From Actinomadura sp. K4S16 (lineage in GTDB: Bacteria; Actinomycetota; Actinomycetes; Streptosporangiales; Streptosporangiaceae), in contig NZ_BDDE01000013.1 of NCBI RefSeq assembly GCF_008327685.1, positions 248,001-312,000 on the forward strand: 64,000 nucleotides of DNA. The letters are read 5' to 3'. This document shows positions 8,966 through 17,298 of this stretch, one piece after another; positions within the stretch are counted from its first letter, which is position 1; every line of letters begins with the position of its first letter. Below the pieces are notes generated by a model. The model ran no database searches. It saw nothing but the letters and a program-made list of their open reading frames with translations, and was not told where the DNA came from. The position numbers were made by a program, and so were the translations under genes.

Positions 8966-10417
8966 TCAGACGTGCTTCGGGTGGTAGCGGCGGATGAGCG
9001 GGATCAGGTTCAGGGCCAGGCCGACCACGGCGACCGCGCTGACCAGGTTGACGCCGGGGTGGAACTCGGCGAAGCCGTCGCCGCCCGCGGCCGTTCCGCC
9101 CGCGACCAGGGCGGTGACCACGGCCAGGACCAGGGCGGCGCCGACCTGGCCCGAGGTCTGGACGAGGCCCGAGGCGAGCCCCTGCTCGGAGTCGTCGATC
9201 CCGTCCGTGGCCTGCGCCATGATCGAGCTGAAGCCGAACGCGAACCCGCCGCCCAGCAGGAGCATCGTCGGCAGGATCGTGAACACGTAGTGCGGAGTGT
9301 TCCCGGCCGTGCCGAGGAACCAGGCATATCCGAGGCTCAGGGAGGTCATCGAGCTGATGATGAGGCGGGGCGTCCCGTACCGGTCGATCAGGCGGCCGAC
9401 GAAGGGTGAGCCGAACGCCACGAGGAGCCCGGCCGGCAGCAGCGCCATGGCCATCTTCAGCGGCGACCAGTGCAGCACGTCCTGCAGGTAGAGCGTCATC
9501 ATGAACTGGAAGCTCAGGTACGAGCCGAACAGCGCGACGATGCTCAGGTTGGCCCGGACGATCGAGCCGATCCGCAGGATGCCGAGCCGGATCAGCGGGT
9601 GCCGGACCTTGTTCTCGGTGACGAAGAACGCGATCAGCAGGGCCGCCGCGACCCCGATGGAGCCCAGCGTGAGCGGGTCCAGCCAGCCGCGATCGGGGGC
9701 CGACACCACGGTGTAGACCGCGAGCAACATGCCGCCGGTGAGTGTCACGGCGCCGAGGACGTCGTGCCCTCCACCGGCCGCGGGCCGGTCCCGCGGGATC
9801 AGCGCGATGCCCGCGACAAGGGCGAGGATGGCGAGCGGCACGGGCGTCAGGAACGTCCAGCGCCACCCGAAGCTGGTCAGCAAGCCGCCGAGGATCAGCC
9901 CGGACGAGTAGCCGCTGGCCCCGAAGACGGAGAACACCGACAGCGCCCGGTTGCGCGCCGGCCCCTCATGGAAGGTGGTGGTCAGGATGGACAGCGCGGT
10001 CGGCGCGGTGAAGGCGGCGGCCAGGCCCTTCACGAAACGGGTCGCGATGAGCAGCGCGCCGTCGTCGACAAGACCGCCCACCAGTGAGGCCAAGGCGAAC
10101 ACGGCGAGGGCGGCGAGAAAGACCCGGCGGCGACCGAGGAGGTCGGCGGTGCGTCCGCCGAGCAGGAGCAGTCCGCCATAGCCGAGGACGTAGCCGTTGA
10201 CGATCCACTGCAGTGACGTGGTCGAAAGGCCGAGCTCCGCGCCGATCGACGGCAGCGCGACGCCCACCATCGAGACGTCGAGTCCGTCGAGGAACAACAC
10301 GGCGCACAGGACGGCCAGGACTCCCCACAACCGCGGGGTCCAGGTCTGCTCGGCCGGTGCGCCCACGGCGCCCGGCGCACCGACAGCGGAGTCGGGTGAG
10401 GTCTCGGTGATAGTCAC
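8966..10417 (-). CDS. MFS drug exporter, DHA2 (EmrB/QacA-like, 14-TM) family
   Basis: A 483-residue polytopic membrane protein predicted to expel drugs or metabolites using the proton gradient. It has the motif-A loop GGRTADLLGRRRV after TM2 and conserved LDGLDVSMVGVALPSI in TM1. The C-terminus has the long hydrophobic pairs expected of 14-helix DHA2 carriers. I take GTG 10417 as start; two in-frame ATG/GTG codons upstream lie inside the dyad shared with marR. The gene is divergent from a MarR regulator, an arrangement that usually means the regulator represses the pump until a substrate binds. Confidence 0.87.
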   Translation of the reverse strand: MTITETSPDSAVGAPGAVGAPAEQTWTPRLWGVLAVLCAVLFLDGLDVSMVGVALPSIGAELGLSTTSLQWIVNGYVLGYGGLLLLGGRTADLLGRRRVFLAALAVFALASLVGGLVDDGALLIATRFVKGLAAAFTAPTALSILTTTFHEGPARNRALSVFSVFGASGYSSGLILGGLLTSFGWRWTFLTPVPLAILALVAGIALIPRDRPAAGGGHDVLGAVTLTGGMLLAVYTVVSAPDRGWLDPLTLGSIGVAAALLIAFFVTENKVRHPLIRLGILRIGSIVRANLSIVALFGSYLSFQFMMTLYLQDVLHWSPLKMAMALLPAGLLVAFGSPFVGRLIDRYGTPRLIISSMTSLSLGYAWFLGTAGNTPHYVFTILPTMLLLGGGFAFGFSSIMAQATDGIDDSEQGLASGLVQTSGQVGAALVLAVVTALVAGGTAAGGDGFAEFHPGVNLVSAVAVVGLALNLIPLIRRYHPKHV

Positions 10418-10440
10418 GTCGCAGGACAGTACATGCACAT

Positions 10441-10496
10441 GCATCAAATGTCCACGCACAAAATTCTGCGGAATTTAATTTGTGTGCATCTGATGC
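10441..10496. promoter_or_regulatory. dyad-symmetric operator region between exporter and marR
   Basis: An A/T-rich island in a GC-rich setting. GCATCA (10441-10446) mirrors TGATGC (10491-10496), and GCACAAAATT (10456-10465) mirrors AATTTGTG (10477-10484) with one mismatch. The symmetry axis falls near 10470. The divergent promoters must lie here, so binding by the adjacent MarR protein would control both genes. That assignment is inference. Confidence 0.55.
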
Positions 10497-10519
10497 GTGC
10501 GCATGGTAAGGTGCGCGGC

Positions 10520-10894
10520 ATGGAGGCGGAGTCTGCTCTGGTGAGCCGCTGGCGCAAGCTGGCGACCTGCTACAACACGGTCGCGTGCGCTCTGGACCGC
10601 GCCCTGCAGGACGTCCACGGCCTGAGCATGAGCGAGTACGAGACGCTCGACCGCCTCGTGGACCAGGACTGTGAAAAGCGCCGCATGCAGGACATCGCCG
10701 CGGCCATGTATCTCAGCCAGAGCGCCCTGTCACGGACGGTCGCCCGCCTGGAGAAGCACGGCTACGTCCAGCGCGGGCTCTGCGAGGCCGACCGCCGCGG
10801 CGTCTTCGTGGAGATCACCGACGCCGGCCGCCGCTGCCACGCCGAGGCGCGCGACACCCACCTGAAGATCCTCGCCGAGCACCTGACCGACTGA
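10520..10894 (+). CDS. MarR-family transcriptional regulator
   Basis: A 124-residue winged-helix regulator. The recognition-helix region reads MQDIAAAMYLSQSALSRTVARLEKHGYVQR, followed by the wing with the D-R-R-G motif (EADRRGVFVEIT). The start ATG 10520 has AAGG seven to eleven bases upstream; an upstream in-frame extension would run through the operator and is rejected. Dimerisation helices at both ends are short, making it slightly smaller than usual. It probably represses the divergent DHA2 exporter and itself. Confidence 0.88.
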   Translation: MEAESALVSRWRKLATCYNTVACALDRALQDVHGLSMSEYETLDRLVDQDCEKRRMQDIAAAMYLSQSALSRTVARLEKHGYVQRGLCEADRRGVFVEITDAGRRCHAEARDTHLKILAEHLTD

Positions 10895-11155
10895 CTGTGC
10901 CGGTGCTCGTGGTGACGCCGCCGGGCGGAGCCCGACCCGCCGACCGACTGTGCTGGTGTTCGTGTGACGTGCCGGGATCTGACCCGCCCGCCGACTGACC
11001 GACGTTGCGGCTGGAGTTCATATGAGTCCCCGGCGCCGACCCTGGTTACACCGCGAAGGCACTTCTCGCACTGCGCACGCTCGGACTGAGGTCCCTGGCC
11101 CGGCCGATCGGTGAGAGGGCGCGGGATGTCCCGGCCGAGGCGTCCGCCGACCGGG

Positions 11156-11689
11156 CTACTCGCCGGTCGTTCCGTCGATCAGTTCGCGGGCGACGTCGAG
11201 GTGGCCCATGTGGCGGGCGTACTCCTGGAGCAGATGGAAGAGGATCCGTCCGAGGGAAGGGGCCTCTTCGGACGTCTTAAAACGACCGCCGAGCCGGGCC
11301 TTGTCGTTCAGCGAGGCGCCCTCCACCAGATCACGTGTGCTGGCGACCTCCAGACGGTAAGCGGCCATGATCTGCGCGCTGGACCGATCGACAGGGACGG
11401 TCCATTCCGCCTCGTCGCCCCCGGGCGGGTAGGCGAGGACGTCTTCGGCGGCGAATCCCCACCGCATCCAGCGGCGCTCGACCCAACCGAGATGCTGGAC
11501 CAACCCGAGCGGTGACCATCCCAGTGGTTCGACCGGCGCGCGGAGCCGATCGTCGGGCAGCCCGGAGAGCTTGCGCATCAGTGCCTCGCGATACCACTCC
11601 AGGTAGCCGAGGAGGAGTTCACGAGCGTCCGTCACCTCGACGCCTGGGCCGTCGAGAGGCGGGGGGACCTGGTCTGGGGGGTTCTGCAT
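11156..11689 (-). CDS. DinB-like / DUF664 family protein
   Basis: A 177-residue four-helix-bundle protein of the DinB/YfiT-like superfamily, whose actinobacterial members include mycothiol-dependent enzymes. Histidines at the expected metal positions are visible in LVQHLGWVERRW and in the C-terminal EYARHMGHLD. The family length is normal. It stands alone, so substrate and pathway cannot be inferred. Confidence 0.8.
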   Translation of the reverse strand: MQNPPDQVPPPLDGPGVEVTDARELLLGYLEWYREALMRKLSGLPDDRLRAPVEPLGWSPLGLVQHLGWVERRWMRWGFAAEDVLAYPPGGDEAEWTVPVDRSSAQIMAAYRLEVASTRDLVEGASLNDKARLGGRFKTSEEAPSLGRILFHLLQEYARHMGHLDVARELIDGTTGE

Positions 11690-11792
11690 CCGCCGAAGGG
11701 TAGTGCGGCCCCGGCCCCGCAGCAGGGCTGTGATCAGGCGGATGACGACGAGCTCATTGGCTGGGCCCCTCGATACCTGTCACGCCGTCTCG

Positions 11793-12197
11793 TCAGCCGA
11801 AATCGGCCTCTGTCATTCCAGCCGGATGCCCCGAGGGCCATTGCACGAGTTCGATCCTGTAGCCGTCGGGGTCGGTCAGCCATGACGTCCTGATCCCCGG
11901 CCCGGGGTCGGCAGGCGGCTCGGCCGCGACCCCCTTGGCGGCGAGATCAGCGATCGTGGCGTCCAGATCGTCCACCTGTACGACGAGATGGTTGACGGCG
12001 CTGATGTTCTCGACCGGCCTCTCGGGATCGTGCACGAGTTCAAGGCTGACGAACGGATCGTCGGGAAGCTTGAGCATCGTGAGGCTGCCGAAACCCGTCT
12101 CGGGAACGCTGCCGAGTTTGGTGTACCCGAGCGCTGTGTAGAAGGCGAGCGAGCGCTCCAGGTCGGTGACCCGCAGCCCGATGTGCAGCATGCGCAT
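11793..12197 (-). CDS. VOC-family (glyoxalase/dioxygenase fold) protein
   Basis: A 134-residue protein with paired beta-alpha-beta-beta-beta modules. It opens MRMLHIGLRVTDLERSLAFYTALGY, as lactoylglutathione-lyase-like proteins do, and ends with the second-module strand TDPDGYRIELVQWP. Candidate metal ligands are the first His (about residue 5), the His in AVNHLVVQV and the Glu in YRIELVQ. The start at 12197 is chosen because the fold begins there; further upstream codons look non-coding. Substrate unknown; glyoxalase I is possible. Confidence 0.82.
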   Translation of the reverse strand: MRMLHIGLRVTDLERSLAFYTALGYTKLGSVPETGFGSLTMLKLPDDPFVSLELVHDPERPVENISAVNHLVVQVDDLDATIADLAAKGVAAEPPADPGPGIRTSWLTDPDGYRIELVQWPSGHPAGMTEADFG

Positions 12198-12308
12198 GGA
12201 CGGCACACTAGGCCGTCCCGTACGACGCCACCATGATCCCAGGTGCCCCAACACGAGCAGAGAACGTTAACGGAAGCCGTATACGCCAGCCCGCGACGAG
12301 CCTTCAAC

Positions 12309-12325
12309 GTGGGAGCCGCCTGTCG
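12309..12325. other. possible decayed att core
   Basis: GTGGGAGCCGCCTGTCG differs by one base from GTGGGAGCCGCCTATCG at 16786-16802, which begins the tRNA-Thr attachment core. Similarity fades after 17 bases. It lies at the left edge of the debris that precedes the integrase stub, where an older element's outer att site would be expected. Chance cannot be excluded. Confidence 0.3.
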
Positions 12326-12439
12326 AAAGGCAGCTGACAACCCGCTCGTCCCAAGGTGCCCCACCTCGACGCTGCCGCCCTTTCCAAGAGGGGCATCGGG
12401 GTCGCTGAGTGGCAACCGGACGCGAGCTCAGGAGGCCTC

Positions 12440-13573
12440 TCACATGGGAGTGAACCTGATCTGCCAGTTGCCTTCGGCTCGCACATGGAGATAGGTCGGG
12501 CCCGACATGTGGGCTTCGGCGTAGGTGGAACCCTTGCCGGACAGGACGTGCGCTCCCTGCTCGAATTCCGTTGTGAGCTCAGTGAGGGAGAAGTCGCCGT
12601 CCTCGGTGTGGGTCATCTGGACGATCGCGGGACCTCCCGTGTAGCGGAAGACAAAGGAGCCGCGTGAGGATATGCGGTCGTCGACCATCGGGACAGTGTC
12701 GAAGGGCTGCAGCCATGCAGCCCACCGACTCTTGGAATCGATACGCAAGTGAACGTGCTTGTCCTCGCGCACGGGGAGAGGTTCTACGACGCGGTTCCGC
12801 TCCAGGCGACCTCGTAGTAGCACCCTCGCGTATCCGTCCTCGAAGAGCTTGACCACACCTTTCCGATCGCCGCCGTGGAGGCGGACGACCAGCACCTGGG
12901 GCCTGCGCGGTTCACGGTGGGGAAACTTGAACTCTCTGTTCCCGCCTCCCTGGGCTTGTTGAGTCTTGCGAACGCCCGGCGGGCACGTCTTGAAGGGCGC
13001 GGGCTGTGCGGGAGGACGTGGAGCCTGGGCTCCGGGTTGAGACTTGCGCGGCTGAGGCCTGGATTGAGGCTCGCGCGGCTGAGGTCTAGGGGCAGGCACG
13101 CGCGGCTTGGGTTCCGGACGCGCACGCCGACCGGTGTCGATGGGAGCCATGCCCTCCCGGATCCTCACCGCGTCAGCGGCGCACACTTCGATGATCCGGG
13201 TGGCGCCCCCTTCAGGCGTCCAGGAAACGCGATCGGCGGACGAGCCGTGGCGCGGGTCGAAGAAGCACAGAGGCCGACGGGGCGGCGTCGGGCGACCTGC
13301 GAGGCGGGCGTCGACGCAGGCGAGCGCGTGACGACCCTCGTCCAGCGCGATCAACACATCTGCAGCGTCCGCCAGGTCGCGGTCTCCAACGAAAGCCCTC
13401 TTGGCCTGCTCGTAAGCGTCGAGCGCACGCGAGTAGTCGGCCAGGAGCTCGGCGTCCGCGGCGTGCTGCTCGGGTACGAAGGGATGCCCCGCCAGCGCCT
13501 CCCCGAGGGCAGTGATCTCTGCGTCGATGACGGCTAGTTCATCCCCGCGTCGCCGACGGAAGATCCTGAACAT
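12440..13573 (-). CDS. conserved actinobacterial protein of unknown function
   Basis: 377 residues from ATG 13573. The first 150 residues are helical and end in a block CFFDPRHGSSADRVSW followed by EVCAADAVRIREG, a pattern I know from unstudied Streptomyces membrane-associated proteins. A long Pro/Arg/Gln-rich linker (about residues 150-215) follows, then a beta-rich C-terminal domain of about 140 residues ending GNWQIRFTPM. No catalytic motif is seen. It may belong to the decayed older element or to the chromosome. Confidence 0.65.
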   Translation of the reverse strand: MFRIFRRRRGDELAVIDAEITALGEALAGHPFVPEQHAADAELLADYSRALDAYEQAKRAFVGDRDLADAADVLIALDEGRHALACVDARLAGRPTPPRRPLCFFDPRHGSSADRVSWTPEGGATRIIEVCAADAVRIREGMAPIDTGRRARPEPKPRVPAPRPQPREPQSRPQPRKSQPGAQAPRPPAQPAPFKTCPPGVRKTQQAQGGGNREFKFPHREPRRPQVLVVRLHGGDRKGVVKLFEDGYARVLLRGRLERNRVVEPLPVREDKHVHLRIDSKSRWAAWLQPFDTVPMVDDRISSRGSFVFRYTGGPAIVQMTHTEDGDFSLTELTTEFEQGAHVLSGKGSTYAEAHMSGPTYLHVRAEGNWQIRFTPM

Positions 13574-14103
13574 AGGTCCGACCTCGCCATCCCCCGAATT
13601 CCCACAAGTTCGTACCGAACGCCCCCTCCGCGCGGCGCTCCCCGTGTCCGGTTGGTCCCATCTGCAATCCGAGCGCATGCCCTGGGAGGCAAGCCGGCCA
13701 CCCGGACCGTCGCCAAGAGCGCGGCGACGACCCCTGCCCACTCGGCGGGCGTGTGCCGGACGTGGTTGACGAGCGCCCCGACGAGTTGGATCGCCAGGAC
13801 GCGAAGGCAGCGCCACCCATCAACCCGACAAGACCGCGCCCGACAACGACGCGCGTCGGCAGCGACGTCAGCCGGAGCCGGAGCAAACCACCCGAGGCTC
13901 TTGTCCTCGGCGACGCCGCTGCCGCTGTTGAGAAGGGCGTCCATCGCGCCGAACGCGGCCATGGTGACGGTGAGGAGCATCAGCGTCTCGGCGCGGCCCG
14001 GGTCCTTGGCGCTGTTGCCGCGCACGAAGTACATGAGCATCAGCGTGATGAGGCTGACGTCGAGGTAGAGGCGGGCGCCTTCGAGGCGCAGGTAGGCGGA
14101 CAT
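13534..14103 (-). CDS. possible small membrane protein, perhaps degenerate
   Basis: The first 60 residues from ATG 14103 contain two plausible hydrophobic helices (YLDVSLITLMLMYFV and TLMLLTVTMAAFGAMDALL). After that the frame turns Cys/Arg-rich, with a further hydrophobic patch near IQLVGALVNHV. It overlaps the start of the 12440-13573 gene by 40 bases, which is unusual. No family recognised. A frameshifted or truncated gene in mobile-element debris is the likeliest reading. Confidence 0.35.
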   Translation of the reverse strand: MSAYLRLEGARLYLDVSLITLMLMYFVRGNSAKDPGRAETLMLLTVTMAAFGAMDALLNSGSGVAEDKSLGWFAPAPADVAADARRCRARSCRVDGWRCLRVLAIQLVGALVNHVRHTPAEWAGVVAALLATVRVAGLPPRACARIADGTNRTRGAPRGGGVRYELVGIRGMARSDLCSGSSVGDAGMN

Positions 14104-14115
14104 GGCCGCTACCAA

Positions 14116-14478
14116 CTCGACCAGGCGCTCGACCCCCCTGCTCCTAGTCCAGCGCGGACGTCCAGAAGGACATGGCGTGGGGCATGCCCGCTCACACCGA
14201 TCGCGGGGAAGCCGAGTCTGCGCATGAACCCGAGTCTGGGCAGAACCTCAGCATCCTTCGACGTACCCGTGCAGCCGACGGGCCGGGGCCCAGGTGGCGG
14301 GCGCGGCGAGGGAGCGGCGCCAGCCACCTGGCCCTCAGGGTCTACCCCCGGCGCCACCGTGACCGCGCGTCGCCTGGCCGTCCTCGCCGACCGCAGTGAC
14401 GGCCGATCACCTCCGCAGTGAGCGCGGAAGTGCGACGGCATCGTCCCCTCGCACTCGACATCGGCGGAGCACCGCTGC
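14116..14478. other. intergenic region, nothing recognised
   Basis: About 360 bases downstream of the acidic repeat gene. Open frames on both strands lack ribosome sites and recognisable sequence. No repeat or RNA gene seen. Confidence 0.5.
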
Positions 14479-15102
14479 TCACTGCTCGCGTCCCTTGTGG
14501 GTCTTCGTGGCCTTACCGGACGGAGTCGTGCAGGGCGCATCGCCGGTCGCACCGCAACGAGGGCACGCGGCGGCCTTCGTGCTCGGCTCCGCGTCCGGTT
14601 CAGCAGCCGGCTCCGCAGTAGATTCCGTAGCGGCCTCTGTGTCCGACTCGGCGGCCGGCTCAAGGGCCGACTCCGCAGCGGCCCCCGCGTCCGACTCAGC
14701 AGCGGGCTCGCCGGCCGACTCGGCAGCGGCCTCCGTCTCCGACCCAGCGTCCGACTCGACGGCCGGCTCCGCAGTCGATTCCGCAGCGGCCTCCGCGTCC
14801 GACTCCGCGTCCGACTCAGCAGCGGGCTCCGCAGGCGGCTCAGCGTCCCGCTCCGCAACCGACTCAGCGGCCGACTCCGCAGCCGCCTCGGCAGCGGGCT
14901 CCGTAGTCGCCTCCTCGGTCGATTCCGTGGCTGACTCGGTGGTCGGTTCAGACTCCGGCGTCTCCGAGGTAGCGGATTCCGCGAGCTCCTTGTCCTCGCG
15001 GTCCGGCTCGTGCTCTGCGCGGTCGCGCTCAGCCGGCGCGGGGTCGACGTCGCGTCCCGTTATCTTTCGGGCGTACGTCTTAACGCGGTCGATGATCTTC
15101 AT
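14479..15102 (-). CDS. acidic Ala/Glu/Ser-repeat protein with C-terminal Cys motif
   Basis: 207 residues from ATG 15102, with an AAGGAG ribosome site 12-17 bases upstream. A basic head of about 20 residues (MKIIDRVKTYARKITGRD) is followed by about 140 residues of imperfect repeats such as AAESDAEPAAES. The tail reads CPRCGATGDAPC then TPSGKATKTHKGR. The tail resembles a small zinc-binding motif (C-P-x-C-G-x7-C plus His) common at the ends of actinomycete proteins and plasmid-encoded proteins. The repeat DNA also makes long frames on the opposite strand, but only this strand has a ribosome site. Function unknown; it lies in the putative older-element debris. Confidence 0.65.
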   Translation of the reverse strand: MKIIDRVKTYARKITGRDVDPAPAERDRAEHEPDREDKELAESATSETPESEPTTESATESTEEATTEPAAEAAAESAAESVAERDAEPPAEPAAESDAESDAEAAAESTAEPAVESDAGSETEAAAESAGEPAAESDAGAAAESALEPAAESDTEAATESTAEPAAEPDAEPSTKAAACPRCGATGDAPCTTPSGKATKTHKGREQ

Positions 15103-15414
15103 GGGTGGGGGGCTCCTTAGCGTCGGGCACCAGGCCGCGCGGGCAGTTCGGACATGGCCTCTCGGATGGCGTCGGTGTGCTCGGCTCGACCCGGTGGCGC
15201 TCCTCGAAGGTCATCAGCTCATAGTGTGATCCAGTCGAGTACCGCCAGATGTTACGCCTCAAGACCAAGGTGCGAATCGTCCCCGTCGCCGCCGAGGACG
15301 CCCGGTCTTCGTCCAGGCCCGTCCAGACCTGCCGTTAGCACCCGCGTCAGCAGCTCGGGCCGCTCGCCTGCTCTGACCCCCAACTCTGTCCGACCTCCAC
15401 GGCATCCTTGGCGT

Positions 15415-16107
15415 GTGATCACCGAAGACGACCTCGTATTCGAAGCCGTGCGCACCCGGGTGGAGTCGGGTGACCACCTCGACGAGAGATTCGGACCTCC
15501 AGGCGTCGATACCGCAGGCGGCGGAGCGTTCAAGTACGCCCCTGACGGCCAGCTTCAGCGGGTGTACTGGCGCGGTACGCCCGAGTACACCGCCGCCCAT
15601 ACCGCCGGTCTATTCGAGCCCCTACCGCCACTGACCCCCGCTCGGGGCGACGCAGTGGAGGAGTGTGAAGCCCTGTTGGGCCGCCCCCTGCCGTCTCTGC
15701 TCCGCCGCTGCTACCTCGAACTCGGCGATGGCGGGTTTGGCCCCGCTTATGGCCTTGAGCCCCTCGGGGTCATCCTTCGCGACTACGAAGAGCAACAGCA
15801 GAACTGGCCCGAAGCGTGGCACCCGATGGCCAGAGCACTGCTGCCGATCTGCAACTGGGGATGCGGCATCGCTTCCTACGTTGACACCACTGACCCGTCC
15901 CTCCGGATGTGGGCGATCGACCCGAACCCCGCGCCCGCGGAACAGTATGAGGTTTCCCTGTTTCCGCAGCATTTCGGCATCGCCGAGTGGATGCGGCGTT
16001 GGGTCGAGGGATCACTTCACCAGCCATGGCTACTCCAAGATCAGAAGACCGGCCGCTGGCGGGGCGCTACTGATGCCGAGACCGACTCGGCCCTGGAAAC
16101 CCAATAG
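15415..16107 (+). CDS. SMI1/KNR4 (SUKH) family protein
   Basis: 230 residues from GTG 15415. The central part has the SUKH signature: an acidic helix and E-ALLGRPLPSLLRRCYLELG followed by a glycine-rich turn (DGGFGPAYGLEPL), then a later block on intracellular aromatic strands. In polymorphic-toxin systems SUKH proteins serve as immunity proteins, often as orphans. Here no toxin gene sits next to it. There is no clear ribosome site at the start. The location between two element ends suggests it came with the older mobile element. Confidence 0.7.
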   Translation: MITEDDLVFEAVRTRVESGDHLDERFGPPGVDTAGGGAFKYAPDGQLQRVYWRGTPEYTAAHTAGLFEPLPPLTPARGDAVEECEALLGRPLPSLLRRCYLELGDGGFGPAYGLEPLGVILRDYEEQQQNWPEAWHPMARALLPICNWGCGIASYVDTTDPSLRMWAIDPNPAPAEQYEVSLFPQHFGIAEWMRRWVEGSLHQPWLLQDQKTGRWRGATDAETDSALETQ

Positions 16108-16334
16108 GAGGCGGTGATCACTGGGGATAGTCCCGATCCTGCCGGCTGATGACGCTGACCTGGTAGGGCGCCGTACCGCAAGTGACCAGGAGTGCTTCTT
16201 GATCGGCTTGGCTAACGACCCGGCACCCCGCGCCTGACCTGGGTTGCTGGTCGCCTCAGCGGCACACGTACCGCACGGGTGCGCAACGCTCCGGGGACTC
16301 GTTCGCGCGTACGGCGCGCAAGGTGTGACAGACC

Positions 16335-16721
16335 GTGGCAAGGAAGGCCCAGGCTGCTGACAAGCTCCTCGTCGGTGACAGGTGGCGGGGCACGGAAGAC
16401 GGCTACGTGTTCGCTACTGGGTGGGGCGACCCGATCCATCCGGACTCGGTCGGCGCGCTGATGGCCAAAACCATCCGGGCCAACAACGAGCCCAAGGAAG
16501 GTCCGCGCCCGGCTGAACCGCTCCCCCATGCCCGGGTCCACGACTTGCGGCACATCCACGCGACGAATCTGCTCCTGGCGGGGGTGCCCGTTCACGTCGT
16601 CGCCGCTCGGCTCGGGCACGCTGACCCGGCCATCACACTACGGGTCTACGCGCACGTGGTCCGGTCGGCCGAGGTGGCTGCGGCGGACGTGTTCGCGCGG
16701 GTCATGAGCGGAGCGGCATAG
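16335..16721 (+). pseudogene. C-terminal stub of a tyrosine integrase
   Basis: 128 codons correspond to the last third of a tyrosine recombinase: RVHDLRHIHATNLLLAGVP with the catalytic H-x-x-R, then GHADP and the nucleophile region VYAHV. The N-terminal arm-binding and core-binding domains and the first catalytic Arg are absent; an in-frame stop lies just before the GTG at 16335. The sequence differs from the intact integrase at 32713-33933. Yet its stop lies 66 bases from the attL core, as the intact gene's stop lies 66 bases from attR. It is the remnant of an older element that used the same tRNA-Thr. Confidence 0.85.
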
Positions 16722-16752
16722 GCAACGCTGTTAGCAACCCTGTTAGCAAAGA

Positions 16753-16780
16753 AGGCCCCTTCCATGATCGGAAGGGGCCT
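16753..16780 (+). terminator. hairpin terminator after the integrase stub
   Basis: Exact 11-bp arms AGGCCCCTTCC (16753-16763) and GGAAGGGGCCT (16770-16780), 6-base loop, ending six bases before attL. A matching hairpin follows the intact integrase at 33962-33993. Confidence 0.75.
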
Positions 16781-16786
16781 CTGAGG

Positions 16787-16832
16787 TGGGAGCCGCCTAT
16801 CGGAATCGAACCGATGACCTATTCATTACGAG
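16787..16832. repeat. attL, 46-bp attachment core
   Basis: Identical to 33999-34044. It begins TGGGAGCCGCCTATCGG and ends in the tRNA anticodon loop (TTACGAG); sequence right of it diverges at once from the tRNA. It contains only the 3' part of the tRNA gene, so it cannot give a functional tRNA. Confidence 0.93.
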
Positions 16833-17058
16833 CGAGGTGCAACCACCAACGGCAGGAGACGGAGCCATTGAAGCCTGCCGTCCGAGTACGTCGACGTCCG
16901 CTGCTCAACGCCTCCGTCGTCAGGCACCTAGTCAGTCAAAGCCTAGCGACATCAAGGCGGAGATGATCTCCCGCTTGTCAACCAAGATCGACGGGGGGCA
17001 ACTCGGACTCCCCCTGCGGCAGGACTGGGGAGACCGCCAGCCAGCGCGCTCGACCGAC

Positions 17059-17298
17059 TCATGGCACCTGACGCCTCTCAGCACACTCGACGTGTTGGCA
17101 GGCTCGGGCGACATCAGCGCGGTGCTCAGAGGTGACGTTCCTCATAGCTGCAACGAACCGCCGCGTGCGCGCTTGCTCCACGACAGTGGTCTTACGCAAG
17201 TCGAGCCATGACTTACACAACGGGGTCACCACAAGAGAGATCACGATCAGCGCCTGTATGAACGGCGAGAGTGAGGCGCTCTCCAACAGTGCGATCAC
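17059..17298 (-). CDS. possible small single-pass membrane protein divergent from the NACHT gene
   Basis: 79 residues from GTG 17298, with AGGAAGGG seven bases upstream. A hydrophobic helix (FIQALIVISLVVTPLCKSWL, about residues 13-32) is followed by a basic, Arg-rich tail with a possible helix (QARTRRFVAAMRN). Its start faces the NACHT start 105 bases away, so both could share a control region. No family recognised. Being short, it could be a chance frame, but the ribosome site and helix argue for it. The stretch 16833-17058 to its left holds nothing I recognise. Confidence 0.4.
   Translation of the reverse strand: MIALLESASLSPFIQALIVISLVVTPLCKSWLDLRKTTVVEQARTRRFVAAMRNVTSEHRADVARACQHVECAERRQVP

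Noticed and set aside
14396..15229. Plus-strand Ser/Ala/Asp repeat protein
   Set aside because: Antisense of the acidic repeat gene; only the minus strand has a ribosome site and conserved head and tail.
15080..15268. 62-residue minus-strand frame upstream of the acidic repeat gene
   Set aside because: It overlaps that gene's ribosome site and start; the Cys pair is not enough to support a gene.
16030..16341. Minus-strand frame over the SUKH end and integrase junction
   Set aside because: Antisense to the SUKH gene for part of its length and unlike any family; this is the scrambled junction of the decayed element.
16786..17211. Plus-strand frame starting MGAAYRNRTDD across attL
   Set aside because: Its conserved start is simply the antisense of the tRNA-Thr 3' part, a well-known false protein family; the rest has no coding character.
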